Source of the DNA: Mastigocoleus testarum BC008
Lineage (GTDB): Bacteria > Cyanobacteriota > Cyanobacteriia > Cyanobacteriales > Nostocaceae
Length of the DNA: 49,179 nt
Assembly (NCBI RefSeq): GCF_001456025.1
Contig: NZ_LMTZ01000165.1
Span: forward strand, 1 to 49,179
Reading direction: 5' to 3'
The notes under the pieces were generated by a model. The model saw nothing but the letters and a program-made list of their open reading frames with translations, was not told the DNA's origin and searched no databases. This document shows, piece by piece, positions 8,240-17,734 of this stretch. The translations under genes and the position numbers were made by a program. Position 1 is the first letter of the stretch. Each line of letters begins with the position of its first letter.

Positions 8240-9031
8240 TTATGATATTAAAAATCTCCGTAATTGTGGGAAGCAACAATGGTAAGGATTATATTTTAAC
8301 GATCCTGCTCCTTGAATGACTTCACACAAGGGGATAATTTCTACTACGCAATTGCTGTATGCTAGTGCCTCCAAGCTTCTCACGAATTCTGGAGTAAATG
8401 CTTCTTCTTTCACCGATTGTCCTGAAACTTTAAGGCACTCGAACAAGTGCGATCGCATAATACCTGGTAAAATTCCAGCACTCAGTGGAGGAGTCCACCA
8501 AGTATTTTTTCCCCAACCCCAAAGATTCCCAGTACTCGTTTCCAGCCAATATCCCCGATAATCGGCGAAAATTGCTTCTTGAGCATTATATTTGTCGGCG
8601 CTCAATTTGGATAGCCAAGGAACTAAGTAATTTCCTGTTTTATGAATTGGTAAACTACGATGGAATTTGCTATTTGCCACGTAAGCTTTTACACCATTAT
8701 TTTGTGATTCTTTTAAGTTGGATGGTAGTAATTTGCCAAATATCAATTCTCTACCATCAGGAAATATAGTAATTCTGAGAATAGGAAAGTGTTCTGCAAT
8801 CGATTGTGCACCTTGACGTAATTGTTTCCAATCGGGTGAAGACCAACCAAAATCTTGTAAGCTCGAATTGAGGCGATCGCAATGTGCCTGCCAATTAGTT
8901 AATGGGAAATCGAGGGAATTATTATATACCCGCAAGGTTGTAAATACTGTTGCGCCATAAAGCAAACCTGGGTCGTAGATGCTTAATTCCAGAGTTTCAG
9001 ACTCAATTAATTTTCCCCTGTACCAGTAAAT
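8240..9031 (-). CDS. Class IV aminotransferase, PabC-like (aminodeoxychorismate lyase), probable ATT start
   Basis: A fold-type IV PLP enzyme. The likely catalytic Lys is in HKTGNYL (Lys131 of the extended form), followed by ETSTGNLW, which binds PLP phosphate in the family. The group converts 4-amino-4-deoxychorismate to p-aminobenzoate for folate synthesis, or acts on branched-chain amino acids; the former is more likely but not proven. The first conventional start is TTG at 8965, which would cut into the conserved opening. The frame stays open upstream, and IYWYRGKLIESETLELSIYD looks like the normal N-terminus of the family. No ATG, GTG or TTG exists there, but an ATT at 9031-9029 has GAGG eight bases upstream on the minus strand. 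I therefore place the start at ATT, giving 263 residues. It is followed by ftsH 88 bp away. Confidence 0.75.
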   Translation of the reverse strand: MYWYRGKLIESETLELSIYDPGLLYGATVFTTLRVYNNSLDFPLTNWQAHCDRLNSSLQDFGWSSPDWKQLRQGAQSIAEHFPILRITIFPDGRELIFGKLLPSNLKESQNNGVKAYVANSKFHRSLPIHKTGNYLVPWLSKLSADKYNAQEAIFADYRGYWLETSTGNLWGWGKNTWWTPPLSAGILPGIMRSHLFECLKVSGQSVKEEAFTPEFVRSLEALAYSNCVVEIIPLCEVIQGAGSLKYNPYHCCFPQLRRFLIS

Positions 9032-9138
9032 AATAAAAACCTCAATTTGATATTGTTTTATTTCCTATACGACTAGCGCCATAAAAAACTTACATTACGC
9101 TTATGCGTTTGCATTGACGCTAATCTAATACCCAATCT

Positions 9139-9927
9139 CTAGTCCTGCTGAGAAAGCTTAATTTTATAGGTACCATCTGGAGTTTTTATTACCTTTCCTC
9201 CTAAAGCTTCTATTTCCATTATTGCTCTTTTGTGGGTCTTCTCATCAACACCTTGATTTAAGACCATTGACCAAGCAGCAATTTGAGCGTTTTTACTGTT
9301 AGGTTTACGACTAATGTAATTAGCCGTACGTTCTGATATGTATGCTGTTTGTCGACTCTCTGCATCAGAATGATTACTAGCCCAGTCTGCTGCTTTTGCA
9401 AAAGATTGCTGGGCTGCTTTAGAATCGCCTAAAAATAATAATTCATCTATACCCTTGTAACGCCAGACAAAATATGACCGTTTTGGAATCCAAGGAGATA
9501 GAGATTTTAATCCTTTATTAGTCAATACTACAGACCTTTCTGGCATTCCTGCATACATCGATGTACTGGTAGAAAGGGCAAGATAAGCTTGAATAAATCG
9601 CGGGTCGCGCTTAAGAATAACTTCAAAATACTCAGGACTAAGACTGTAACCTGTTTCAGCCCGGGTTTCATCATCACCAAAATACTGTAAAAAACCAAGA
9701 TAAACCCAATTAGCAATGACATTATCAAAACCAAAACTAGGCAACTGTTTGAGGAGTTGCAAACGTAGTTTTTCTGACTGAACTTCTTGCTCCATCTCAA
9801 ATACAGAGTATTTATTTTTACTTTTTGTTAATACTTGCATTCGTGGAAATTGCAGAGATACAATTCCGAAAATACTCAACAAAAATGCTAGGAAAGCACC
9901 TATAGCTTGACGAGAGAAAAATACCAT
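9139..9927 (-). CDS. Membrane-anchored helical (TPR-like) protein, function unknown
   Basis: 262 residues. One N-terminal membrane helix (about 7-27, AIGAFLAFLLSIFGIVSLQF) is followed by a soluble helical domain. Pairs of helices such as FEVILKRDPRFIQAYLALS and AAQQSFAKAADWASNH resemble tetratricopeptide repeats. A short C-terminal segment (GGKVIKTPDGTYKIKL) looks like a beta hairpin. The soluble part probably faces the periplasm or lumen. It lies between ackA and the PabC-like gene on the same strand, with gaps of about 136 and 107 bp. I do not recognise the family beyond its look as a conserved cyanobacterial protein. Confidence 0.7.
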   Translation of the reverse strand: MVFFSRQAIGAFLAFLLSIFGIVSLQFPRMQVLTKSKNKYSVFEMEQEVQSEKLRLQLLKQLPSFGFDNVIANWVYLGFLQYFGDDETRAETGYSLSPEYFEVILKRDPRFIQAYLALSTSTSMYAGMPERSVVLTNKGLKSLSPWIPKRSYFVWRYKGIDELLFLGDSKAAQQSFAKAADWASNHSDAESRQTAYISERTANYISRKPNSKNAQIAAWSMVLNQGVDEKTHKRAIMEIEALGGKVIKTPDGTYKIKLSQQD

Positions 9928-10063
9928 TCCCGCTTAGTCGCAATTTATTATCCAATTACGAACTCATAGTTCCCGTATGTCATGGAAAACTAACAAATAT
10001 AGCGCTTAAGCTTTTCGGATTTTGACTTTTACCCATGCATTGCGGAACTATGCGGAACTAGGC

Positions 10064-11275
10064 TTAGGCTAGTAATTGCCAACATTCCTGAGCTATAGCC
10101 CAATCTTCTTGTGTGTGAATAACTAATACCCGTATGGCTGAATCATCAGTTGCGATATCTTCATCTACTGGTTTTTGGGCATTTTTCTCAAAATCTAACT
10201 TCAATCCTAAAAATTTAAATCCTTCGCAAGCAGCTTGACGCACTTTAGCAGCATTCTCACCTACGCCAGCTGTAAATATTAATGCATCTAAACCTTGGAG
10301 GCTAGCAAGCATCGCACCAATCTCAGAACGTAAACGATGTATATAAATATCAAAAGCCAATTGCGCGCGTTTATTACCTTGGGAACTAGCTTCTAGTACT
10401 CCTCTTAAATCGCTGGATATACCTGATATTCCCTTCAATCCAGAAGATTTATTTAATATACGATCTAATTCATCTGCAGAGTAGTTTAATTCTCGCAACA
10501 GATGAATTAAAATTCCTGGATCGACTGAACCGGAACGACTACCCATCATTAATCCATCTAGGGGTGTAAAACCCATTGTTGTATCAATGCTCTGACCATT
10601 TTTAACAGCACTTAAAGAACAACCATTACCTAAATGACAGGTTATTAAGCGCAAAGATTCTAAGTCTCGACCCAAAATATCAGCAGCACGACGAGCACAA
10701 TACTGATGGCTGATACCATGAAAGCCATAGCGACGAATTCCTCGTTCTACCCATTCATAAGGTCCGGGATAGATAGCAGCAGCATCAGGTAAATGAGAAT
10801 GAAAAGCTGTATCAAATACTGCAACTTGTTTGATATTTCCCAAACATTTCTCGATTGATTCTATACCCAATAAATTCCCTGGGTTGTGGCTAGGAGCTAA
10901 AGCTTTGAGTCGAGCGATCGCCTGCTTCACCTCTTCAGTAATTACCACGCTTTGACGGTAATCTATACCTCCATGAACTACCCGGTGCCCGACGACATCA
11001 ATTTCTGATAATTCATTAATTACCTGAGTGGGAGCGCTAGTTAAGGTAGCAAGTAAATAGGAAATAACTTCAGACTGAGAATCTGTAGAAATTTCTTCGC
11101 ATAAAGTACTTTCAGAAGTTTTAATTTCAATTTCTGCAACACCTGAGCGATGAGTCCAGTCTACATTTGCTTTCCACAAAGGTTGGGGCGCTTTTGTGGG
11201 AAGAGACTCGCGACTAACTTCGTACAGACAACTCTTTTGGCTACTTGAACCCACATTTAATACTAGTATCTTCAT
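10064..11275 (-). CDS. ackA: Acetate kinase
   Basis: Interconverts acetate plus ATP and acetyl phosphate plus ADP in the cytoplasm, usually together with phosphotransacetylase. All family motifs are present in order: LVLNVGSSSQK at the N-terminus, HRVVHGG, FDTAFHSHLP, RRYGFHGISHQY, CHLGNGCS, PLDGLMMGSRSGSVDPG and FTAGVGENA. The length of 403 residues is normal. The frame is open to a GTG at 11287, but the ATG at 11275 gives the standard opening MKILVLN and is preferred. No pta gene lies nearby. It is the first of several genes on this strand down to ftsH. Confidence 0.97.
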   Translation of the reverse strand: MKILVLNVGSSSQKSCLYEVSRESLPTKAPQPLWKANVDWTHRSGVAEIEIKTSESTLCEEISTDSQSEVISYLLATLTSAPTQVINELSEIDVVGHRVVHGGIDYRQSVVITEEVKQAIARLKALAPSHNPGNLLGIESIEKCLGNIKQVAVFDTAFHSHLPDAAAIYPGPYEWVERGIRRYGFHGISHQYCARRAADILGRDLESLRLITCHLGNGCSLSAVKNGQSIDTTMGFTPLDGLMMGSRSGSVDPGILIHLLRELNYSADELDRILNKSSGLKGISGISSDLRGVLEASSQGNKRAQLAFDIYIHRLRSEIGAMLASLQGLDALIFTAGVGENAAKVRQAACEGFKFLGLKLDFEKNAQKPVDEDIATDDSAIRVLVIHTQEDWAIAQECWQLLA

Positions 11276-12002
11276 TTTAGTTGTCACTGATAAATATATC
11301 TATATAAGGACTGTGGAGAAAACTTGAGGTGAACAATAAAAGTTTTACAAACCTCAATAATTTATTTTTTTCTCACTCTTGAAGTCTTTTTTAGAACTCT
11401 AATCACTGTGGTAAATATTTACTTTATCCTTTTCTCCTCTTTGAGATGCTACAGAAACACCCTTGAATTAGCCTTTTTCCACTGACTACATATTGACGGA
11501 GACGTGTTACGGTTCCATGATTTTCCGAATTAAATTTCCTTTTTTTATCTGTATCTCCTTGTATATATTCTAAAATTCGCTTCCAAATTAGAGTTTTGTG
11601 CCACCCAGAACCGTATTACAACGCTTCGCGACTCACTACAGCTTTCTAGCAAGTCTTACTATGGCGCTCCTGTCATCAATATCCATAGTACACATGTGAA
11701 AACTGTGGGGTGGTCATTACTTAGTTTAGCTGGATAAGATTTGTGTATAAGTAGTCACACATCTAAATTTATGCTGCTTATTATTTGATTCTCCTCAATT
11801 CACAATTTCAGGATTTTGAAGTTTCAGGATTTTGAAGTTTCAGAATTTTGAAGTTTTAGATTTTTAAAATTTCAAACTCTTGAAGTTTCAGACTCTTGAA
11901 GTTTCAGGCTCTTGAAATTTTAGATTATTTGAACCTCCCAATCTTTCTCCAGCACGGTCAGAAGCGACATGAAAAAAAATATTCATCAAGGTGAAAAGTT
12001 GA
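11276..12002. other. Intergenic region with divergent promoters and a tandem array
   Basis: It lies between ackA (minus) and a glycosyltransferase gene (plus). Apart from the 16-bp array at 11807-11934 it is AT-rich. The bases AAGGTG about twelve positions before ATG 12003 can serve as the ribosome site of the glycosyltransferase. No gene or structured RNA was recognised. Confidence 0.5.
11807..11934. repeat. Tandem array, eight imperfect 16-bp units
   Basis: Eight consecutive 16-base units with consensus TTCAGGATTTTGAAGT. Units 1 and 2 are identical, units 3 and 5-7 differ at a few positions, and units 4 and 8 are the most diverged. The array ends 68 bases before the start codon of the GT4 gene. 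No spacers and no open frame, so it is neither CRISPR nor coding. Confidence 0.9.
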
Positions 12003-13061
12003 ATGCGCATACTACACATATTGAACGAACTTCGCATTATTGGTAACGGTATTGTTAATGTTGCTGTGGACCTGTCGTGCTTACAAGCAAACACCGGTCA
12101 TGACGTTGCTGTAGTTTCTGGTGGTGGAGAATACGAAACTTTGTTAGCACAATATGGTGTGAAACATTTTCACCTAGACCAGAGTCGAAAACCTATTCAA
12201 ATAATGAAAGCAGCTTTAGGTTATCGCAAAATTATTCAAGAATTTCAACCAGAAATAGTCCATGCTCATATGATGACTGGGATAACACTGGCTAAACTTT
12301 TAAAATGTTCGTCTGGTTACGGTCTTGTCTCTACGGTACATAACGAATTTCAACGCAGTGCTATTGCTATGGGTTTAGCGAACCGCGTTATTGCTGTCAG
12401 CAAAGCAGTTGCTGATTCAATGGCGAAACGTGGCGTACCCAAACAAAATTTACGCGTAATATCTAATGGAACTTTGGGTAGCGTTCGCACACCCAAAATT
12501 TCAGAATATCAACCAATCAAACTGAAACATCCAGCAATTGTTACCGTTGCAGGTATGTATAAACGTAAAGGTATCAGTGAATTAATTGAAGCTTTCGCAG
12601 AAATTGCTAATGATTTCCCCCAAGCTCACCTCTACTTAGTGGGGAATGGTCCCGATAAGGAAATATTTGAAACCCAAGCTCAAAGTACTTCTGCTTGCGA
12701 TCGCATACATTTTGAAGGCTTCCAAGCAGAAGCCCAACGCTACATGCTTGGTTGTGACATTTTTGTCCTTGCTTCCCACAAAGATCCTTCTCCCCTGGTC
12801 ATACCAGAAGCTCGTGAAGCCGGTTGTGCCATTATTGCAACAAACGTTGATGGTATTCCAGAAGGTCTAGATAACGGAGAAGCAGGTATTTTAGTACCAC
12901 CAAAAAATCCTGAAGCTTTAGCAAATGCTTTAAGAAAATTACTTGGTAGTGTGGAGAATTTGAGTAATTGGCGATTTAAAGCTAAACAAAATCTTGAAAG
13001 ACTTACTTTGACGCGAGTGAACGAAGAAACAATAAAGGTGTATAGTGAATTAACAAATTAA
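12003..13061 (+). CDS. Glycosyltransferase family 4
   Basis: 352 residues with the GT-B architecture. The N-terminal acceptor half opens MRILHILNEL with a Gly-rich loop (IIGNGIVNVAVDL). The C-terminal donor half has IVTVAGMYKRKGI and the sugar-nucleotide motif PSPLVIPEAREAGCAIIAT (an E-x7-E type element). Members transfer sugars from NDP-donors to lipids or polysaccharides at the cytoplasmic face of the membrane. The donor and acceptor cannot be read. It is a single-gene unit with its own ribosome site and a clear terminator downstream, so a specific pathway is not suggested by neighbours. Confidence 0.9.
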   Translation: MRILHILNELRIIGNGIVNVAVDLSCLQANTGHDVAVVSGGGEYETLLAQYGVKHFHLDQSRKPIQIMKAALGYRKIIQEFQPEIVHAHMMTGITLAKLLKCSSGYGLVSTVHNEFQRSAIAMGLANRVIAVSKAVADSMAKRGVPKQNLRVISNGTLGSVRTPKISEYQPIKLKHPAIVTVAGMYKRKGISELIEAFAEIANDFPQAHLYLVGNGPDKEIFETQAQSTSACDRIHFEGFQAEAQRYMLGCDIFVLASHKDPSPLVIPEAREAGCAIIATNVDGIPEGLDNGEAGILVPPKNPEALANALRKLLGSVENLSNWRFKAKQNLERLTLTRVNEETIKVYSELTN

Positions 13062-13176
13062 TTTTCAATATTTACACTAGTTTAAAATTGTTAGCTTAAA
13101 TTTATTTAATTCAATTTATCTAATCCAATTTACCTAACAATTTTGATCTCACAATTTTAAGTTATGTATTCCAAAT

Positions 13177-13215
13177 TCGAAGAATGGTAAATCCACAATT
13201 CTTCGAGTTTTTTTT
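13177..13215 (+). terminator. Intrinsic terminator of the GT4 gene
   Basis: A perfect 9-bp stem, TCGAAGAAT (13177-13185) and ATTCTTCGA (13198-13206), with a 12-base loop, followed by G and eight T. It starts 116 bases after the stop codon. Confidence 0.85.
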
Positions 13216-14007
13216 GCGTTAGTTGGGATAGTTGATTTTTTTATATTGTCATATAGTGATAGGATTAATACAATCACAAAAGCAGTAAATACCGATCTGT
13301 AAAAAGTTACAAAAAGTAAATAAACACTAAAATTTGTACTATATACAACGGATGCTTTTCTATAACCTTGATGACTTTAGATGCTTCCTGATTCAATCCT
13401 GTTTCATTTCCACAAGATTGATGTAATTATTGCAGTATCTAAGATAGCGATTTATTACTTGTATAGCAGTTAATATTATTTCAGAAACTGCTATGTATTT
13501 TTAGTTGCACGTTCACAATGTTTAGCTACATGACTTTGAGTTCAAAAGACACAAAAATGTAAGAAAAAAGGGTAAGAGTTAGATTTTGCAAGAAGTTACA
13601 TATTTTTCAACTAGAGCCAAAGAGAAATCTGTAAACCTGGAAAAATTTGAAATCTAGAAAGTCCGAAATCTAGAAAGTCCGAAATCTATAAATTTGAAAT
13701 CTATAAATTTCAAAATCACGTCTAATGTGAATTCGATTTAACCTTTTAATATCAAGTGTTTCAAGGACCGGCGTAAATCATATTGATTATTTCCATGAAT
13801 TTACGTTATTTCTGCTTCTAATTCACATAAGGTGTAAATCTAGAAATTTCCAAAACCATAAGTTTCAGACTTAATTAGTTTTCAGTTCCAAATTCCATAA
13901 GTTTTAGGTAGTAGCGGAAAAGGGAATAAATTAGTTCGGAATGAAACCAGACTATTTTATTTACCTTTGATTGTAGTGTTTACACGTAAGAGGAAGGGTG
14001 GTAAATC
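13216..14007. other. Long intergenic region upstream of the PsiE-like gene
   Basis: It contains a tandem array (13649-13710) and further degenerate relatives around 13831-13910 (AAATCTAGAAATTT-like units). The stretch GGAAGGGTGG just before ATG 14008 is a good ribosome site. No open frame or RNA gene was recognised. Confidence 0.5.
13649..13710. repeat. Tandem array with 16- and 15-bp units
   Basis: Two identical 16-base units GAAATCTAGAAAGTCC (13649-13664, 13665-13680) are followed by two identical 15-base units GAAATCTATAAATTT (13681-13695, 13696-13710). A diverged unit precedes them. The consensus differs from that of the array at 11807 but the spacing is the same. Confidence 0.88.
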
Positions 14008-14475
14008 ATGCGTAAACTGTTCAAAAGAATCCGGGAATCTGGCAGAGATGAAAACTTTTTATCTATGGTTGAAAACATAGAAGTACTTGCATCTAAAGCA
14101 CTTTCTTTAGCAATGATTTTAGTGATACTCATTGCAATAATTGATTTATTTTTCTACCTTCTCTTCTTTCTAGAAAATCATTTATTTATTTCGAGTATAG
14201 GTAAGTTTAACAAAACATTGTTTACGACTTTTGGGTTATTTCTGAATATATTGATTGCCTTAGAAATATTAGAGAATATTACAGCTTACCTAAGAAAACA
14301 TGTTGTCCAAGTAGAATTAGTAATTGTAACTTCATTGATTGCTGTAGCTCGAAAAATCATTCTTCTAAATTTGAAAACCACCACAGGTACTCATGTAATT
14401 GGCTTGGGGGTAAGTATTCTCGCTTTATCCATTAGTTATTGGATTGTTCGTAAAAGTAACAGCAGAAAAAGTTAA
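14008..14475 (+). CDS. PsiE-like (phosphate-starvation-inducible E family) membrane protein
   Basis: 155 residues with four hydrophobic helices: about 30-53 (ALSLAMILVILIAIIDLFFY), 70-90 (TLFTTFGLFLNILIALEIL), 102-118 (VELVIVTSLIAVARKII) and 128-146 (VIGLGVSILALSISYWIV). The motif LEILENITAYLRKHVVQVEL between helices is typical of the PsiE family. The biochemical role of the family is not established; in enterobacteria it is induced by phosphate starvation. It stands alone between two long non-coding stretches, so context adds nothing. Confidence 0.8.
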   Translation: MRKLFKRIRESGRDENFLSMVENIEVLASKALSLAMILVILIAIIDLFFYLLFFLENHLFISSIGKFNKTLFTTFGLFLNILIALEILENITAYLRKHVVQVELVIVTSLIAVARKIILLNLKTTTGTHVIGLGVSILALSISYWIVRKSNSRKS

Positions 14476-15160
14476 TTCACAATATCCTAGCTCTACATAA
14501 TTATTTATGTATTGAGAAGTAAGTAGATATAGATAGTGGCTAAAACTCATCCAAGAAACATGTTTAATATAAAATATAGTTTGTTCTTGGTTGAATAACT
14601 TATAAACTAATTATATTTACTTACTATACCTAAATAAAATATTTTAACAGCTACAATATTAAGATTTCAGATTAAATTAACCCACAATAAGTTATTAAAT
14701 ACGAAGCAAATTTAGGCATGACAGGAATATATCTAAGTTGGGCTACATTAAGAATATTTTGACGTTTGTAAGTTGTTTAGATATAAAAAATAAATTTTAC
14801 TGATATTTTATTGCTTTTTTATTTCTGGAACCAAAATATTCAAATTAATCAATTAAAAGTTTTATTTATTGTTTTCTTGTTTCGTAGTTTTGATTTATAA
14901 ATTAATCTGGATTTTTCTAACTAAAATTAGAACAATTTAAGCTCTCTGACTTAACATAAAATATATTATTTTAAATAAATAATATATCTTTAATAAAGGC
15001 TTTAGCTTATACTTTCAAATAAAATTCGTACTATTCCAATAATATATAGCAAATCAACACATCAATCCTATATTGCCCCAAGGTACTGTACGAGAGGAAG
15101 ATTTGCAGGTAAATTATTAAAAATTACGATATCTCCATCAAATTAAGGAATATAAAGAAA
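14476..15160. other. AT-rich intergenic region, nothing recognised
   Basis: A 685-base stretch with very low GC content and many stops in all frames. The only functional element I can support is AAGGAA shortly before ATG 15161, a ribosome site. Confidence 0.5.
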
Positions 15161-15748
15161 ATGACAGCCAAAAAAATCTTGATGCTTGTCGGAGATTATG
15201 TAGAAGACTATGAAATAATGGTACCTTTCCAGGCGTTACAAATGGTCGGACACTCGGTCGATGCTGTTTGCCCCGATAAGAAAGCTGGTGAGAAGATAAG
15301 AACTGCTGCTGTTCATGACTTCGAAGGTGACCAAACCTACAGCGAAAAACCAGGTCACAACTTCATATTAAATGCAACCTTTGCTGAATTAGAAATACAA
15401 ACTTACGACGCATTAGTTATACCTGGAGGTAGAGCTCCAGAATATATTCGCTGTAAATCAAAAGTAATTGAAATTACCCGCGTATTCGCCCAAGCGGATA
15501 AACCAATTGCTGCTATTTGTCATGGATTACAACTACTAGCTGCCGCAGATTTACTCCAAAATAAAAAATGTACTGGATATCCTGCTTGCGCTCCCGAAAT
15601 CAATATTGCAGGTGGTACATATATTGATGTGCCTGTTGACCAAGCTGTAGTTGATGGAAACCTAGTCACAGCGCCTGCCTGGTCTGCTCATCCCCAATGG
15701 CTGGCAGAGTTTCTAAAGCTACTAGGTACTCGAGTCGAGCATCACTAA
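15161..15748 (+). CDS. DJ-1/PfpI family protein
   Basis: 195 residues covering one complete DJ-1/PfpI domain. The nucleophile elbow is AICHGLQLL with Cys120-His121, and the partner acidic residue is in GDYVEDYE near 15-18. PGGRAPEYIR forms the usual loop. Members of this group are described as glyoxalases or protein and nucleotide deglycases, or as stress-induced amidases of the YhbO/PfpI type; the exact activity cannot be fixed here. The active site is intact. It is cytoplasmic and monocistronic, with a good AAGGA ribosome site. A DJ-1 protein of this size normally forms dimers or hexamers. Confidence 0.92.
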   Translation: MTAKKILMLVGDYVEDYEIMVPFQALQMVGHSVDAVCPDKKAGEKIRTAAVHDFEGDQTYSEKPGHNFILNATFAELEIQTYDALVIPGGRAPEYIRCKSKVIEITRVFAQADKPIAAICHGLQLLAAADLLQNKKCTGYPACAPEINIAGGTYIDVPVDQAVVDGNLVTAPAWSAHPQWLAEFLKLLGTRVEHH

Positions 15749-16075
15749 AAACCTAGAATTAATTATTTTTCATAAATAGATATTTGATTAATTGGCAATT
15801 AATTATTGTCACTCTTACTGAAGAATTTAGATTGGATAAATAACTTGAAATTTTTTCCAATTAGTACTACCTATTGTCAATAAAGTTAAAGCTGATAATA
15901 TTTATAGGTCGATTATTGGTTAAGTCACAATCAAAAACAACAAAGACTTTTTATTTTTATTTAGAATTTTTAATTTGTAAGCAATGAGTGAAGTTATAGT
16001 GTAGTAAGTAATGCTGCCATAAATCTGGTCGGTGCTAAATCCCAGTACCAAATAATTTTCAGTAATTGTTTAGAA
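15749..16075. other. AT-rich intergenic region, nothing recognised
   Basis: A 327-base gap between the DJ-1 gene and the FHA-PrsW gene, both on the plus strand. It presumably carries the promoter of the latter. No repeats, structured RNA or open frame stood out. Confidence 0.45.
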
Positions 16076-17470
16076 ATGCCCTCTAACTCAATGACAGGCA
16101 AAAACGCAAGACAGAATGCATTTCTGCGGCTAGTGTCTGGGAATGGAGTGACTGTTGAATCAGAATCTCATTATTCGCTACTTAATCATGAAGAGGTGGT
16201 AATTGGAAGAGACCCAAGCTGCCAGTTTGTATTGGATGCCCTTAAGTATCGCACCGTCTCCCGCCGTCATGCAATTATTCGCCCCCTCCCTTTGTCGCCC
16301 GATGGTCAATGTGATTGGGTCATTTGTGACTTAAATAGCGCGAATGGTACTTATTTGAATAGAAGACAACTTCAAGGCTCTCAACAATTACAACCTGGCG
16401 ATCGTATTACTTTAGGTCATGATGGACCACAATTAATTTTTGATTACGAATTTCCAGAAGAGCAACCAGGGGTAACAATTCAAGAAGCAGTTACACCTTC
16501 CTATTTCTCAACAAGTTATCAAACTTCTACCAAAAATAATGATTCGGTTAGCTTTACCCAGCTTTTCCCTATTATTTCCACAGGTAAAGATTTAACTCGA
16601 AAAGCTTATTTGCTACCTGGAATTATCACAGTAATATTTGTTGTCTTAATGTTTGCGACTGTCGGTCAAGAACAGACAAATCAGATAATTGTTGCAATGT
16701 ACATTGCATTTGCTGCTTATTACTTCATCTATCGTTTATGCGGCAAAGATAAACCTTGGTGGGAATTATTAATCTGCGTATTTCTAACGATGCTAATTTT
16801 ACGCAGCCCTATTTTGCCTGGATTTATTCATATATTTAGAGAGCGTCTACCTGGTAGCTTACCTTCCAATCAAGAGTCAATCACTTTTACAGAATTGCTG
16901 ATACGAATGTTTTTTGGTGCTGGCTTGATGGAAGAATTACTCAAAGCTTTACCACTTTTAGCTGCTTATTTAGTTGGTAGGGGATTACCATCTCCCTGGC
17001 GAGAACGAATTGGTGTGTGGGAACCCTTAGACGGCATACTACTAGGAACCGCTTCAGCCTTGGGTTTTACTCTTGTAGAAACTTTGGGTCAATACGTGCC
17101 ACAAATAGCTCAATCTGTACAAGCAGAATTTGGTACAGAAGCTGGACAGTTAGCTGCTTTCCAGTTACTAATCGCCCGCATACTAGGTTCAGTTGCCGGA
17201 CATATGGCCTATAGTGGATACCTAGGTTATTTTGTAGGCTTGGCTGTACTAAAACCGAGCAAAAGTTGGCAAATTTTATTAGTTGGGTATTTTACTGCAT
17301 CTGGGCTCCATGCCTTGTGGAATACAACAGGAGCTTTATTTGGTTGGGTATTATTAGTAATTGTAGGAGTTTTATCCTATGCATTTTTAATGGCTGCAAT
17401 CCTTAAAGCCCGGGCTCTTTCTCCAAATAGATCGAAAAATTTTGCCACCCGTTTTTTCAATCCCAAATAA
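16076..17470 (+). CDS. FHA-domain PrsW-family intramembrane protease
   Basis: 464 residues. The N-terminal FHA domain (about 35-125) shows all phosphothreonine-binding landmarks: Gly44-Arg45 (VIGRDPS), Ser62-Arg63 with His65 (VSRRHAII) and Asn90-Gly91-Thr92 (NGTYLNRR). The C-terminal half (about 178-445) is polytopic and carries the PrsW/CAAX-protease signature: Glu286-Glu287 (GLMEELLKALP), Glu335 (FTLVETLG), His376 (VAGHMAYSG) and His412 (SGLHALWNT). PrsW of Bacillus cleaves an anti-sigma factor in the membrane. The domain order implies a cytoplasmic phosphopeptide reader steering a membrane protease. It is convergent with the CHAT/PP2C genes next door, which also use FHA-type signalling. 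Confidence 0.9.
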   Translation: MPSNSMTGKNARQNAFLRLVSGNGVTVESESHYSLLNHEEVVIGRDPSCQFVLDALKYRTVSRRHAIIRPLPLSPDGQCDWVICDLNSANGTYLNRRQLQGSQQLQPGDRITLGHDGPQLIFDYEFPEEQPGVTIQEAVTPSYFSTSYQTSTKNNDSVSFTQLFPIISTGKDLTRKAYLLPGIITVIFVVLMFATVGQEQTNQIIVAMYIAFAAYYFIYRLCGKDKPWWELLICVFLTMLILRSPILPGFIHIFRERLPGSLPSNQESITFTELLIRMFFGAGLMEELLKALPLLAAYLVGRGLPSPWRERIGVWEPLDGILLGTASALGFTLVETLGQYVPQIAQSVQAEFGTEAGQLAAFQLLIARILGSVAGHMAYSGYLGYFVGLAVLKPSKSWQILLVGYFTASGLHALWNTTGALFGWVLLVIVGVLSYAFLMAAILKARALSPNRSKNFATRFFNPK

Positions 17471-17525
17471 TTTAGTCATTTCATAGGTGTCGATGACTCA
17501 GCATTTACACCTATAAGAGACTAAA
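17471..17525. terminator. Hairpin terminator after the FHA-PrsW gene
   Basis: Nested inverted repeats: TTTAGTC (17471-17477) with GACTAAA (17519-17525), and ATAGGTGT (17483-17490) with ACACCTAT (17507-17514). It starts immediately after the stop codon and is followed by AT-rich sequence. There is no uninterrupted T run, so it may be a weak terminator or an mRNA-stabilising hairpin. Confidence 0.6.
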
Positions 17526-17666
17526 ATTATTACTAAAATTATTTAATTTAACAGATTTAATTTTCATCCCCACATCGATCAAATAGGTATTTTACCCTGC
17601 TTGAACTCTGGCTATAAGATACAGCTAATAACACACTATTGCCAACTTATGCCTCAAAAGAAGATA

Positions 17667-17685
17667 AATGCCTCTTGCAGGCATT
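17667..17685 (-). terminator. Hairpin downstream of the minus-strand CHAT cluster
   Basis: A 7-bp stem, AATGCCT (17667-17673) and AGGCATT (17679-17685), with a five-base loop. On the minus strand it is followed by TATCTTCTTTT. It lies 50 bases after the stop of the 216-residue gene and is the likely end of that transcript. Confidence 0.55.
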
Positions 17686-17734
17686 ATTATCCTGTCGGAT
17701 CAATTAGATAAATAAATATAAAAAGCTTAATCTT

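Noticed and set aside
11807..11934. CRISPR array
   Set aside because: Units follow each other without spacers, diverge freely and no cas gene is present. It is a plain tandem array.
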